A stretch of 64,000 nt of DNA from Stratiformator vulcanicus (GCF_007744515.1 NZ_CP036268.1:4707113-4771112); one strand, 5' to 3'; numbered from the stretch's first letter, positions 1 to 10,130 are shown. Made by a program: numbers and translations. The notes: generated by a model not told the origin, from the letters alone.

Positions 1-987
<987 letters not shown>

Positions 988-1238
988 ACGTTCTCCTAAA
1001 ATCTCAAAAAGCGAGCGTGTAACCATGACGCACCGTATCCGCGGCGCGCAGCGACTGCCGTAAGCGGCAGATTGTAGGGGGGACGAGTGTAGGCCACAAC
1101 TGACTCTCAATCCCTCCCGAGCCAAGCGTACTCTCGGAACCGCCGATGCAGCCGCGACTGGAAAGGAGCGGACCGCGGAGTCGGTTTACATAATGCGAGG
1201 AGACGTTCACCCTGATCCGCTTACTGCCGTGCGCGGCT
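988..1238 (-). promoter_or_regulatory. metK leader/upstream region with a small hairpin
   Basis: The gap between waaA and metK should hold the metK promoter. The only clear structure is a perfect 6-bp hairpin, CTGCCG with a 4-base loop, at 1055-1070, about 70-85 bases before the metK start. I looked for the core of the common SAM-I riboswitch and did not recognise it. No coding frame here is convincing. Confidence 0.4.
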
Positions 1239-2813
1239 TCAGGCAGCCAAGCGTTGCTTGTTGATTGGACGAATCAAGTTGGTCACCAGCGTAACCGTTC
1301 GCTCCGTTGCTCCTCGGCCCTTCGCCACGACCTGGGCGGCTCGCTGCCCTCGCTCTGAGGCGGATTCGCGATCACAAAGCACCTCGGCAACCCGTTCGCG
1401 CAGTTCTGTTTCATCGGTCGCGAATTCGACCGCGTCGGCCATCTTCAGTTGCTCGACGACGTCGCGAAAGTTCTGCGTATTCGGGCCGAGGATCAACGGG
1501 ACGCCGTAGGCGGCGGGTTCGATCATGTTCTGCCCGCCCCGCCCCGTCCCCGGCATGCTCCCGCCCACAAAGGCGATATCGGCCAACGCCCAACACGCCG
1601 AGAGTTCGCCCAACGTATCAAGCAACCTCACACAAGGCCCACTTCCACTAGCCCGACGCGCAAGCGAGGGATTCGCGGGGCAAGATTCAAGAACATCTTG
1701 CGACCCTTCGAGCGGAATCCCTTGCTTGCGCTGCGGGCTTGTGTTGGGGAGTGATGTCTCTTGCGGGGTGCCGGGGGCGTGTCGCCCCCGCAGGGATGAG
1801 TCCGCTTGCTCCTTGCACGGGTTTAATCCTGTCGCATCCCCATCATCGGCTGTCGCGGTTACGGGCGATGCAACGATTGGACGAGCCTCCAGATGCGGGG
1901 GCGACACGCCCCCGGCACCCGACTTCAGATTTGATCGACGTATCAAACCGAATCCTTTCGACGCGATCAGCGACGCCACTTCGTCGAAGCGTTCGCGATG
2001 GCGGGGGACGAGGATCAGTTTTAGATTAGGATACTCATCGAGCAGGTTGCGATAGGCACCCAGAATCATGCCCTCTTCGGGATCCTTCGTGCTGCCAGCG
2101 ACCCAAACCGGTTCTTCCTTCACGAGATCAAAGACCTGCCGGAGCTCGTCGATCAACGGGTTCGAACGGTCGGGGGTGGCCCGGTCGAACTTGAGCGAAC
2201 CGGTGACTTGGACCCGCTCTGCCAACACGCCCAATCGCCGGAAGTGCTCGGCATACTGCTCGGTCTGCGCCGCCACAAGAGAGAGCCGGCGCACGATCGG
2301 TTTGAGGATAAACCCGAGCCGTGAGTATCCGCGGAAGCTCTTCTCCCCCAGCCGGCCGTTGACGATTGCGACGGGGACTCCAGCGTCAGCCATGATCGAG
2401 ATCAGGTTGGGCCACAGTTCCAATTCGGAGAGAATCAAAGCCGAGGGCCTGATCCGCAGCATCGCTTCATTAACCGCCCAAGAGAAATCGAGCGGGCAGA
2501 AGCAGACGGTATCATCGGGGAACTTCTCGACCGCGACGTCGCGACCGGTCGAGGTCGTCGTGGTGATCACAAATTCGACGTTGGGCCGCTCGCGCCGCAA
2601 TCGCTCGACCAAGTCGGGCAGTAGCAACACTTCCCCCACGCTCACAGCGTGTATCCACAAGCAAGGCCGCTCACCCGATCGTACGGGAACACGGCCAAAG
2701 AGCTTTTCGCCCCAGCCGACGCGGTATTTCCCCTGCCGCACGGCGCGATACGCCAGCATCGGCGAGACAGCCAATAGGAGCGCCAAGTAAGCGAGATTAA
2801 ATAGATAAGGCAT
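1239..2813 (-). CDS. waaA: 3-deoxy-D-manno-octulosonic acid (Kdo) transferase with repeat-derived insertion
   Basis: Transfers Kdo from CMP-Kdo to lipid A precursor at the inner membrane (GT30 family). It has an N-terminal membrane anchor (about residues 3-20), the N-domain motif HAVSVGEV, the stretch ALILSELELWPNL, PRHRERF near 270, and the C-domain nucleotide-sugar motif GGSMPGTGRGGQN near 418. The protein is 524 residues against about 425 for the family. The excess is a block at about residues 299-391, between PRHRERF and LLDTLGEL, encoded by 1641-1919. That block consists of dispersed palindromic repeats and contains TSPQRKQG and SLARRAS. The frame stays open because the insert is 279 bases (93 codons). 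Everything outside the block looks like an intact enzyme. Codirectional with secA upstream and metK downstream. Confidence 0.93.
   Translation of the reverse strand: MPYLFNLAYLALLLAVSPMLAYRAVRQGKYRVGWGEKLFGRVPVRSGERPCLWIHAVSVGEVLLLPDLVERLRRERPNVEFVITTTTSTGRDVAVEKFPDDTVCFCPLDFSWAVNEAMLRIRPSALILSELELWPNLISIMADAGVPVAIVNGRLGEKSFRGYSRLGFILKPIVRRLSLVAAQTEQYAEHFRRLGVLAERVQVTGSLKFDRATPDRSNPLIDELRQVFDLVKEEPVWVAGSTKDPEEGMILGAYRNLLDEYPNLKLILVPRHRERFDEVASLIASKGFGLIRRSNLKSGAGGVSPPHLEARPIVASPVTATADDGDATGLNPCKEQADSSLRGRHAPGTPQETSLPNTSPQRKQGIPLEGSQDVLESCPANPSLARRASGSGPCVRLLDTLGELSACWALADIAFVGGSMPGTGRGGQNMIEPAAYGVPLILGPNTQNFRDVVEQLKMADAVEFATDETELRERVAEVLCDRESASERGQRAAQVVAKGRGATERTVTLVTNLIRPINKQRLAA
1647..1742. 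repeat. 96-bp palindromic element (family B), copy in waaA
   Basis: The arms TAGCCCGACGCGCAAGCGAG and its near inverse, ending CTTGCGCTGCGGGCTTGT, bracket a centre with its own hairpin (CAAGAT...ATCTTG). It is the same length as, and in the same arrangement as, the copy at 2833-2928. The outer arms are conserved while the centres differ in sequence but both fold. On the minus strand the arms encode TSPQRKQG and SLARRAS, peptides I associate with planctomycete proteins. Confidence 0.85.
1768..1918. repeat. Inverted pair of GC-rich palindromes (family A, REPIN-like) in waaA
   Basis: The left unit at 1768-1793 and the inverted right unit at 1895-1918 share the core GGGGGCG-TGT-CGCCCCC, a 7-bp stem with a 3-base loop. 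About 100 bp separate them. The same unit, also as an inverted pair, flanks the RAYT transposase at 9389-10130. An inverted doublet of this kind is the layout of a REPIN, a non-autonomous element thought to be moved by RAYT proteins. Confidence 0.85.
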
Positions 2814-2832
2814 CCTTGCCTCTTTTCGTCAC

Positions 2833-2928
2833 ACAAGCCCGACGCGCAAGCGAGGGACCTTGCTCTAGAGCTTCAATGTTTGATTGAAAGTCCTTGAGCG
2901 AAATCCCTTGCTTGCGCTGCGGGCTTGT
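2833..2928. repeat. 96-bp palindromic element (family B) between secA and waaA
   Basis: The outer arms of about 25 bp match each other with three mismatches after inversion, and an inner hairpin (CTTCAAT...ATTGAAAG) sits in the centre. It fills most of the 123-bp gap between the secA stop and the waaA start. The transcript would therefore fold into a long hairpin just before waaA, which could affect readthrough or mRNA stability; that effect is inference. Confidence 0.85.
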
Positions 2929-2936
2929 TTACTTTT

Positions 2937-5900
2937 TCACGCAGCCCCGTGGCATTTCTTGTATTTCTTCCCGCTGCCGCAGGGGCATGGGTCGTTGCGG
3001 CCGACTTTTTCCATGCGATTGACGATCGGGTCAACCGTTTTGACTTCCTGTCCCGGCTCGAGCTGGCTGCCGCCCGATTCGGTGTATTGCTGTTGCGGCT
3101 GAGGTTCGGGGGCTGCCTCTTCAGCGTTCGCGTGAGAGACCTCCGTGATCTGCCAGAGATTGCCGACGAACTCCCGGCTTTCTTTTTCGAGCCGGAAGAT
3201 GAAGCCGGTGACCTGTTCGTCGATCCGCTCCCACATCGCCTGAAAGGCCCGCCGACCTTCACGTTTGTATTCGACCTTCGGGTCTTTTTGGGCATAGCCG
3301 ACCAGTCCGATGCCGGAGCGAACGTGGTCCATGTGATACAGGTGATCTTTCCACGCCGTATCGACCAGTTCCAACAGCAGTGACCGCTCCGCGTGGGCGA
3401 GTTCAGGGCGGTAGTACGCCTGATACTGCATCAGCAGCCGCTGGCGAGCGGCGTCTTTCGGCAGTGCGGCGACATCTTCGGGAGTGAGCGTCGCGTGAAA
3501 TTCCTCGTTCGCCCAAGTGATGAGCTCACCCATTTGATCGGTCTTCGGCGTGTGCCCGTTGCCTTCATGCCCGCCGTAGGCGTCTTCCAGGAGCGAATCG
3601 ATCCGTTCGCTGACCTCGCCGTTGGCGTAGAACTGTCGGCTGGCGTCCTGCAGCAAATTCTGTAACTGGTCGCGGCTTTTACCCTTAACCTGCTCGGCGT
3701 TGAACGACGCCTTGAAGCGGCCGTTGGCCCAGCGGACGAGTCCGTCGCGGTCGGACTGCTGTGACTGGGCGCTCTCCGGCACGAATCGCGTCATGCCGAC
3801 GGCGACTGGGAACTGGACTTCTTTGTCGTGATACATCTCCCGCAACTTTGTGCGGACCGACTCGACGGCCTGTTCGGGCGAAAGTTCTTCGAACGACTTC
3901 GGATCCAACTGCATCGTGAAGTGCTGCGCGAGCCAGCCGCATAACTGCTGCTCGTTGAAGTCGGGCACCAGGAACTGCTGGAGGACTGAAAAGTCGTACC
4001 GCTCAATCGCCTGTGAGGAACGCTCGCGGAGGTAGCCGTGAATGTCGTCGCGGCCGACCTTCTTCAATTCACGATCGTTCGTATTGAGGCCGAAATGCAC
4101 GTTGGCCCACTTTGAAAGGGCGAGCCAGTTCCAATCACGTTCTTCTTCCTCTTCGGGCAAATTCTCTTCGATCTGCTCGCCGATGTACTCGTCCGCCTGC
4201 GCGTTGCATTCGTCTTTCAGGAAGGTGACGAGTTCCTCGTACTCCAGCTCCTTGACCTGCTCCGATTCAAGGTCGAGGCGGTACTGCTGCGAGGCGAACG
4301 CGGCGAGCGACTCCCAGCGATAGCGCGGATTGAGGAAGTGCGGCACCAACTTCTCGACCTGCCGATCGATCATCTCGAGGATGATTTCGCGGCAATCGGC
4401 TCCGTCGAGGATTTTCTGGCGGAACGTATAGACCTGCTTGCGCTGGTCGTCCATCACCTCATCGTATTCGAGCAGGTGCTTCCGCTGGTCGAAGTGGCGT
4501 TCTTCGACTTTCTTCTGGGCCCCTTCAATTCGCCGCGTGACCATCCCGCTGATGATCGGCTCACCGTCCTGCAGACCGGCCCAACTGAGCACGCCCTGCA
4601 CCCATTCTCCGGCGAACAGCCGCAGCAACTTGTCCTCGAGCGAGACGATAAACACGCTCGAGCCCGGGTCGCCCTGACGCCCGGCCCGCCCGCGAAGCTG
4701 ATTGTCGATCCGGCGAGAGTCGTGCCGCTCGGTCCCGATGACGTGTAGACCTCCGAGGTCGGCGACCTGTCGGCCCTCTTTCTTCATCCCCTCGCGCTCG
4801 GCGATTTGCGCAGTCAGGTCGTCCCATTCCTGCTTGCTGACGTCGAGCCGGGTCTCGTACGTCTGCCGCAGTTCTTCCCAAGCCAGGTACTCGGGGTTAC
4901 CCCCGAGAATGATGTCGGTACCGCGACCCGCCATGTTCGTGGCGATCGTGACGGCTGCCTTGCGGCCGGCCTGCGCAATCAACTCGGCTTCTTTTTCCTG
5001 CTGCTTGGCGTTCAGGACATTGTGCTTGATGCCCTTCTTGTTCAGCTTGCGGCTGACCAGTTCGCTCGACTCGATGCTCGTGGTACCAACGAGGACCGGG
5101 CGGCCTTTCTTGTGCTCTTCAATCGCGTCTTCGGCGACGGCGGCCCACTTTTCTTTTTCGGTCCGGAAAATCACATCCGGCATGTTGTTCCGCTGACTGG
5201 GCCGGTTCGTCGGGACGTTAATGACGTCGAGCTTGTAGATCTTCCAGAACTCGTCCGACTCGGTCATCGCCGTACCGGTCATGCCCGACAGCTTGTCGTA
5301 CAGCTTGAAGAAGTTCTGCAACGTGATCGTGGCGAGCGTCTGGTTCTCCGGCTTGACCCGGACCCCTTCCTTCGCCTCGACCGCCTGGTGCAGGCCGTCG
5401 GACCACTGCCGGCCTTCCATCTTCCGACCGGTGTGCTCATCCACGATGATGATCTCATCGTGTTCGACGACGTATTCGACGTCCTTGCGGTACAGGTAAT
5501 GGGCCTTGAGCGAGTTATCGATCAGGTGCGGCCATTCCATATTGCCCGCGGTGTAGAACGATTCGACGCCGGTCAGTTCTTCGGCCCGGCGGACCCCCGA
5601 CTCGGTCAGGTGGCAGGTCCGCTCTTTCTCTTTGACCTCGAAGTCCTCATCCCGCTTGAGCTGCCGGGCGATGCGATCGGCCTTGGAATACTTCGTGATG
5701 TCATCGTGAGCCGGGCCCGAGATGATCAGCGGCGTCCGCGCCTCGTCGATCAGAATGTTGTCGATTTCGTCGACGATCGCGTAGGTCAGCGGCCCCTGAA
5801 CTTGCAGTTCCTTCCGCGGCTTCATGTTGTCGCGGAGGTAATCGAAACCGAACTCGTTATTCGTTCCGTACGTGATGTCGCAGGCGTAGGCCCGCTGCCG

Positions 5901-6485
5901 CTCCTGCGCGTTCATCGGCGACTGGATCGCGTCGACCGTCATTCCCAGCCCGAGGAAGATCGGCCCCATCCACTCCATATCGCGTCGGGCAAGGTAATCG
6001 TTGACCGTCACCACGTGGACGTGCCCGGCCAGACCGTTGAGGAATGCCGGCGCGGTCGCGACGAGCGTCTTCCCTTCCCCGGTCGTCATTTCGGCGATCA
6101 TGCCGCGGTGCAGGATGACGCCGCCGACCATCTGCACGTCGTACTGACGCATTCTCAGGTTGCGCCATGCCGATTCGCGGACGCGTGCGAAGGCTTCGGG
6201 CAACAGATCGTCGAGCGTCTCCCCGTTGGCGAGTCGCTCACGGAAGTCGGCCGTCGTGCGAAGCAACTCTTCGTCGGAGAGTTGCTTCACCGACTCTTCG
6301 AGGCCGTTGATCTGATCGACCAGCGATCCCGGAGTGATCTTATCCTTGCCCGTCTTTGGGTCGCGGACGAAGCCGAGATTCCGGACGCGATGCTCGTTCG
6401 ACGAACCGAACATCTTCGTGATGCCACGCTCCACCTTCCCGGTGAAAGCGTTGAGGTAATCTCCGACGCGATCGAGAGCTTCCAT
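2937..6485 (-). CDS. secA: Preprotein translocase ATPase SecA
   Basis: ATP-driven motor that pushes unfolded secretory proteins through SecYEG. Walker A reads TTGEGKT at about residues 134-140 and the DEAD-box equivalent reads [20 protein letters not shown] near residue 240. The helicase-like nucleotide-binding domain 2 carries [10 protein letters not shown] and [11 protein letters not shown]. The C-terminus has the zinc/SecB-binding motif [13 protein letters not shown]. The protein has 1182 residues, well above the 800-900 of E. coli or Bacillus; the extra length lies mainly in the helical scaffold/wing half, roughly residues 700-1050, which is rich in acidic and Gln residues. The start ATG at 6485 is preceded by a GAGGA-like site. 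It is first in the secA-waaA-metK set. Confidence 0.98.
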   Translation of the reverse strand: MEALDRVGDYLNAFTGKVERGITKMFGSSNEHRVRNLGFVRDPKTGKDKITPGSLVDQINGLEESVKQLSDEELLRTTADFRERLANGETLDDLLPEAFARVRESAWRNLRMRQYDVQMVGGVILHRGMIAEMTTGEGKTLVATAPAFLNGLAGHVHVVTVNDYLARRDMEWMGPIFLGLGMTVDAIQSPMNAQERQRAYACDITYGTNNEFGFDYLRDNMKPRKELQVQGPLTYAIVDEIDNILIDEARTPLIISGPAHDDITKYSKADRIARQLKRDEDFEVKEKERTCHLTESGVRRAEELTGVESFYTAGNMEWPHLIDNSLKAHYLYRKDVEYVVEHDEIIIVDEHTGRKMEGRQWSDGLHQAVEAKEGVRVKPENQTLATITLQNFFKLYDKLSGMTGTAMTESDEFWKIYKLDVINVPTNRPSQRNNMPDVIFRTEKEKWAAVAEDAIEEHKKGRPVLVGTTSIESSELVSRKLNKKGIKHNVLNAKQQEKEAELIAQAGRKAAVTIATNMAGRGTDIILGGNPEYLAWEELRQTYETRLDVSKQEWDDLTAQIAEREGMKKEGRQVADLGGLHVIGTERHDSRRIDNQLRGRAGRQGDPGSSVFIVSLEDKLLRLFAGEWVQGVLSWAGLQDGEPIISGMVTRRIEGAQKKVEERHFDQRKHLLEYDEVMDDQRKQVYTFRQKILDGADCREIILEMIDRQVEKLVPHFLNPRYRWESLAAFASQQYRLDLESEQVKELEYEELVTFLKDECNAQADEYIGEQIEENLPEEEEERDWNWLALSKWANVHFGLNTNDRELKKVGRDDIHGYLRERSSQAIERYDFSVLQQFLVPDFNEQQLCGWLAQHFTMQLDPKSFEELSPEQAVESVRTKLREMYHDKEVQFPVAVGMTRFVPESAQSQQSDRDGLVRWANGRFKASFNAEQVKGKSRDQLQNLLQDASRQFYANGEVSERIDSLLEDAYGGHEGNGHTPKTDQMGELITWANEEFHATLTPEDVAALPKDAARQRLLMQYQAYYRPELAHAERSLLLELVDTAWKDHLYHMDHVRSGIGLVGYAQKDPKVEYKREGRRAFQAMWERIDEQVTGFIFRLEKESREFVGNLWQITEVSHANAEEAAPEPQPQQQYTESGGSQLEPGQEVKTVDPIVNRMEKVGRNDPCPCGSGKKYKKCHGAA

Positions 6486-6848
6486 CTCTGTCCTCAGACG
6501 GGCGGGTGGGCCCGATTATGCAAATACTCAACTGTGCAACGTGTGGCAGTCCGGGCAACGCAGACAAACTTTGACGGCAGCCGATTTGACAGGCACGGTA
6601 CCACTCGGCGGATGGACCATACCCGCCGGGGGTCGGCCCTGCGAACCGCCCGTCGCCCTAAATCGTGAACTGCCAGTATGTTTTCTGTTTTCGGCCCACG
6701 GGTCAATGGCGTCCTTGGGGCGGCCGCACCCTTAATGGTCGCAAGAATGATGCCACACGCCATTTGTGCGCACCCGAATCGTGCCGCTAAGCTGACGCGT
6801 CCGATCGACCTTCCCTGAACTCTCCTCCGAACCCGAAGACGCTCAACC
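6486..6848. other. Divergent intergenic region secA / sulfatase
   Basis: This 363-bp gap must contain the outward promoters for secA (minus) and the sulfatase (plus). Open frames crossing it are overlaps with the flanking genes and have no recognisable protein features. I could not assign -10/-35 boxes. Confidence 0.5.
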
Positions 6849-8330
6849 ATGCCCGCTCGTTGGATTTGCGGCCTATTCGCCCTTCTTTGTGCGGCCTCGA
6901 TTAGTTCCGCCGGCGACCGCCCGAACGTTCTGTACATCGTTTCAGACGACCTGAACTGCGACCTCGGCTGCTATGGCTCCGAAAAAGCGGCGACCCCCGA
7001 AATCGATAGGCTCGCCGAAAGCGGGCTCACTTTCACCAAAGCCTATTGCCAGTATCCGGTCTGCAATCCGTCACGCAATTCGTTCCTCAGCGGGATGCGA
7101 CCCGACGAAATCGGGCTGCCGAAAAAGTGGACCGCCCTTCGCGAACTGGTTCCCGACGTCACCACGCTGCCGCAGCTCTTTCGCGAAAACGGCTACTTCA
7201 CCGCTTCGGTCTCGAAAATCTTTCACATCAGCCAATGGGACCCGGTGAAGCCCACCAGCGGTTGGCGGCTCGGCGATGAAAAATCGTGGGATATTCGGCT
7301 CAACACGCAGCCGCAGCCCACAGGAAACGGTCGACCTCCCTTTCCCCGTGAAGGCCGGCGCATCACGTTGCCGAGTAATCGCAAAGGGGCGGGCAGCGGT
7401 GGGACGATCGACTTCGCGATGGAATCCTCCCAATCAAAGGAGGCCCAAGAAGACGGTCAGGCGGTGATCGAGGCGACGAAAATTCTTGACGACCGACCCG
7501 ACAAGCCGTTCTTTCTCGCCGTCGGATTCCGTCGCCCGCACGCTCCGTTTGTCGCCACAAGTGCGGCGTTCAAACCACATCAACTCGGCGAAATCTCACT
7601 CCCGGAACTCGGTTCGCGCGACGATGTCCCGCCGTTCGCCTTTACCGTCTTCCCGCCGAACTACGATCAGCCGGAGCGCTGCCGCGAGTTCCGACAGGCC
7701 TATTTCGCCTGCGTGACGTTTCTCGACGAAGTCGTGGGAGACCTGCTCGACGCGATCGATGAACGCGGCCTGACCGAAGAGACGATCGTGGTCTTCTTCT
7801 CAGATCACGGCTTTCACCTCGGCGAGCACGGCCAGTGGCACAAGTTCACGCTGTTCGAAGAATCGGCCCGTGTGCCCTTAATTCTCCGCGTCCCCGGCCG
7901 GACCGAACCCGGTTCGCGCTGCGACCGCGTAGTCGAACTGGTCGACCTTTACCCCACGCTGCAGGAACTGTGCGGGCTGCCGGAGCCCAACCAGAAACTC
8001 GCCGGCCGGTCACTCGTTCTGCTCATTAAGAAACCCGGCCGGGAGCGGGACAATGTCGCGATCACGCAGGTCCGCCGTGGTTCTCGATCGGGTCGCCCGC
8101 CGGTGATGGGCTACAGCATTCGCACCGATCGCTATCGGCTGACCGAATGGTGGTCCGAAGAGGACATCCCCCGGCAAATGGGAGCCGAACTCTACGACCA
8201 CCAAACTGACCCCGCAGAGGAGACCAACCTCCTCGCCCACTCGGGCAGTTCCGCAGCGCCTCCCGAAGTCGCGACCGACCTCAGTCGACGCCTGGCTGAG
8301 TATCGCATCAATCAGCGGGCAGCGAATTGA
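6849..8330 (+). CDS. Secreted sulfatase (iduronate-2-sulfatase-like)
   Basis: Type I sulfatase that hydrolyses sulfate esters, probably on sulfated polysaccharides, outside the cytoplasmic membrane. A signal peptide covers about residues 1-21 (hydrophobic ICGLFALLCAASISSA). Metal-binding Asps follow in NVLYIVSDDLN. The formylglycine motif CNPSR has its Cys at residue 72, so it needs a formylglycine-generating enzyme, which is not in this window. FFSDHGFHLGEHGQWHKFTLFEE carries the later His/Lys catalytic set. The length of 493 residues is normal. The substrate cannot be read from the sequence; the iduronate-2-sulfatase likeness is family-level only. It is transcribed alone, with a secreted propeller-like gene 89 bases downstream. 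Confidence 0.93.
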   Translation: MPARWICGLFALLCAASISSAGDRPNVLYIVSDDLNCDLGCYGSEKAATPEIDRLAESGLTFTKAYCQYPVCNPSRNSFLSGMRPDEIGLPKKWTALRELVPDVTTLPQLFRENGYFTASVSKIFHISQWDPVKPTSGWRLGDEKSWDIRLNTQPQPTGNGRPPFPREGRRITLPSNRKGAGSGGTIDFAMESSQSKEAQEDGQAVIEATKILDDRPDKPFFLAVGFRRPHAPFVATSAAFKPHQLGEISLPELGSRDDVPPFAFTVFPPNYDQPERCREFRQAYFACVTFLDEVVGDLLDAIDERGLTEETIVVFFSDHGFHLGEHGQWHKFTLFEESARVPLILRVPGRTEPGSRCDRVVELVDLYPTLQELCGLPEPNQKLAGRSLVLLIKKPGRERDNVAITQVRRGSRSGRPPVMGYSIRTDRYRLTEWWSEEDIPRQMGAELYDHQTDPAEETNLLAHSGSSAAPPEVATDLSRRLAEYRINQRAAN

Positions 8331-8419
8331 GCTATTGACGGCAAAAGTAGTCGCTTCGTCGCCCCGGCACCTGTACGCTCGCCGAGACTTTTTCTCGTCG
8401 ACTCGTTCAGGACTTGGTC

Positions 8420-9376
8420 ATGCCCACACGATTTGAACCCGCACTCGTCGGAGCGATCGCATTATTCACAGGTGCGATCGCCGTCGCGGATGAAGCGACC
8501 GACTTCGGCCGCTTCGAGGAAGTCCGCCGCTATAAAGCTGACGAAGCCACACAGGGCGTCGCCGTCGATGAGAAGCACTTCTACGCGATCGCCAACCGCC
8601 GCATCGGCAAATACGACCGCGAGACCGGCGAGCAGGTCGCGTCGTTCGATGCCGAAGAAGCCGACCTGCCGCTGCTGCACATGAACGGCGGGGTGTGCTT
8701 CCGCGGCTTGCTCTATGTCGCACATTCCAACTTCCCGCGGACGCCGGCCACGAGTTCAATCGAAGTTTTCGGTTGCCAGTCACTGCAGCACATTAAGTCA
8801 CACAGTCTCGGCCGCACGGACGGATCGATGACCGTCTTTGATATTAAGCTCAGGTATTTCACGTCACCCGAAGGTTGGGGTCAATACGCGATCGAGGGGT
8901 TCGGCGTCTTCGCGCACTACTCCGAAAATCCGGCATGGACGGGCCACGGCACTCGACACACATATATCGCCAGTCGCGAGATATTCGCGCCTTTTCTTGA
9001 CAACAAGAAACCCGTGCGGCTACCGCACTTGCGCCGGGAATTGCGACGCGCCACCTTGCCGAAGGCTGTTGAACGTTTTCAATCGAATTACATCTTCCCA
9101 GATGAAGTCCTCAAACGGTTCGAACCACACTCCTGCTCCGGCGGGAGTTGGGGGCCGGGCGGGAAGCACTTCTATTGCACCGGTCACGACCGCAAGGAAA
9201 TCTATATCCTCACCCTCCCCAAAGCCGGCTCCGTCTTAAAACACGTTGCCACCCTCGACATCCCCTTCCCCGGCCAAGCCATCGCCTGGGACCGCTCTGA
9301 GGGGAATGAAAACCTACTGTGGGGAATTGACCGGCCGAAACGGGAGGTTGTGGTGGTCAAGTTGATCAAGCCTTAA
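8420..9376 (+). CDS. Secreted beta-propeller-like protein of unknown function
   Basis: I chose the ATG at 8420 over the TTG six bases upstream because CAGGA lies about 8 bases before it and the sequence then starts directly into a signal peptide (ALVGAIALFTGAIAVADE). Repeated YDRETGE-like strands and a C-terminal block with SGGSWGPGGKHFYCTGHDRKE, GQAIAWDRSE and LLWGIDRPKREVVV resemble planctomycete secreted propeller proteins often labelled cycloisomerase. No activity can be assigned. The stretch at residues about 140-230 (roughly 8840-9110) looks less orderly than both ends and may be divergent or carry compensating frameshifts. The stop lies 12 bases before the left palindrome of the RAYT element. 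Confidence 0.7.
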   Translation: MPTRFEPALVGAIALFTGAIAVADEATDFGRFEEVRRYKADEATQGVAVDEKHFYAIANRRIGKYDRETGEQVASFDAEEADLPLLHMNGGVCFRGLLYVAHSNFPRTPATSSIEVFGCQSLQHIKSHSLGRTDGSMTVFDIKLRYFTSPEGWGQYAIEGFGVFAHYSENPAWTGHGTRHTYIASREIFAPFLDNKKPVRLPHLRRELRRATLPKAVERFQSNYIFPDEVLKRFEPHSCSGGSWGPGGKHFYCTGHDRKEIYILTLPKAGSVLKHVATLDIPFPGQAIAWDRSEGNENLLWGIDRPKREVVVVKLIKP

Positions 9377-9388
9377 TAGACAAATTGA

Positions 9389-9417
9389 GTGCCGGGGGCG
9401 TGTCGCCCCCGCAGTGT
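9389..9417 (+). repeat. Left REP-like palindrome of RAYT unit (family A)
   Basis: Core stem GGGGGCG (9394-9400), loop TGT, stem CGCCCCC (9404-9410), with conserved flanks GTGCC on the left and GCAGTG on the right. It is the exact inverse of 10102-10130. Confidence 0.92.
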
Positions 9418-9477
9418 AAGGTTCGCTAACATATTGCACCGCCACCCACTAAAATAACTTAACAACGTTCAAAGCAA

Positions 9478-10032
9478 GTGGCCTCGACTCGCCGATCCTA
9501 TAATGACCCCGGCCATGCCCGCGAGTTGACATTTTCTTGCTACCAGCGGCTCCCTATGCTGAACAGCGAGCGGAGCCGTCAATGGCTGGGCAGTGCAATT
9601 GATCAAGCGAGAGATCGATTCCACTTTGAACTTTGGGCCTATGTGATAATGCCCGAACATGTGCACCTGCTGGTGTACCCACTGAATGCACGACACGGTA
9701 TCGAAGTAATCCGTGCTGCGATTAAGCGGCCTGTCGCAAAGAACGCCGTCGATTGGCTGTCGGAGAACGACCCGGAGTGGCTCAATCGCATCACAGTCCG
9801 AAAGGGCATTCGCTCGGAACGCCGGTTCTGGCAGAAGGGTGCCGGCTACGACCGGAACGTCACTTCATCGAAAGCACTGCAAAACATCGTAAATTACATC
9901 CACATGAATCCGGTCCGCCGGGGGCACGTACAACGAGCTGTCGACTGGAAGTGGTCGAGCGCGTCGTTCGTGTCGGAGCAACGGCCGGGACCTATTGAGG
10001 TTGATCGCATACTGTCGGAGTGGTGGGATTAG
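9478..10032 (+). CDS. REP-associated tyrosine transposase (RAYT, Y1_Tnp family)
   Basis: HUH-type single-strand nuclease of the IS200-like/Y1 family, which cuts and joins at REP hairpins. The GTG at 9478 begins (V)ASTRRSYNDPGHARELTFS, a typical RAYT N-terminus. The HUH-equivalent pair is HVH at residues 61-63 in MPEHVHLL. The candidate nucleophile is Tyr124 in FWQKGAGYDRN, and the C-terminal family signature is YIHMNPVRRGHV. At 184 residues it is full length for the family and has no internal stop or frameshift, so it may be active. A GTG start without a strong ribosome site suggests low expression. Domesticated RAYTs lack insertion-sequence ends and use REPs as substrates; the flanking palindromes here fit that. 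Confidence 0.92.
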   Translation: MASTRRSYNDPGHARELTFSCYQRLPMLNSERSRQWLGSAIDQARDRFHFELWAYVIMPEHVHLLVYPLNARHGIEVIRAAIKRPVAKNAVDWLSENDPEWLNRITVRKGIRSERRFWQKGAGYDRNVTSSKALQNIVNYIHMNPVRRGHVQRAVDWKWSSASFVSEQRPGPIEVDRILSEWWD

Positions 10033-10101
10033 TGTTCGATGGGACGAATAAATTCTCTGGAAATAAAGGGTATGAAATCGTGCAATAACTAAGCACATCG
10101 C

Positions 10102-10130
10102 ACACTGCGGGGGCGACACGCCCCCGGCAC
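10102..10130 (-). repeat. Right REP-like palindrome of RAYT unit (family A)
   Basis: Perfect inverse of 9389-9417 over 29 bases, with the same 7-bp stem and 3-base loop. It lies about 70 bases after the RAYT stop and about 45 bases before the glgB terminator. Confidence 0.92.

Larger units (their letters stand above)
1641..1919. repeat. Compound repeat insertion inside waaA
   Basis: This 279-bp block has no counterpart in ordinary WaaA. It joins a 96-bp palindromic element (1647-1742) to an inverted pair of GC-rich palindromes (1768-1918). Both families occur elsewhere in the window outside waaA, so the block is mobile or copied DNA rather than ancestral waaA sequence. Its length is divisible by three and it has no in-frame stop on the waaA strand. 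Confidence 0.85.
9389..10130. mobile_element. RAYT transposase unit bounded by inverted REP-like palindromes
   Basis: A single-gene element: a Y1-transposase-family gene (9478-10032) between two 29-bp palindromic units that are perfect inverted copies of each other (9389-9417 and 10102-10130). This is the layout expected of a REP-associated tyrosine transposase locus (REPtron). The same palindrome occurs as an inverted pair inside waaA, so the element is linked to dispersed copies in this genome. Confidence 0.85.

Noticed and set aside
988-1238. SAM riboswitch upstream of metK
   Set aside because: No SAM-I core or four-way junction pattern could be seen; only a small hairpin.
4806-6668. 620-residue open frame on the plus strand opposite secA
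   Set aside because: It mirrors secA, has no recognisable domain and arises from high GC at third codon positions.
6494-6937. Minus-strand 147-residue frame between secA and the sulfatase
   Set aside because: It overlaps the sulfatase signal peptide region and has no protein-like features.
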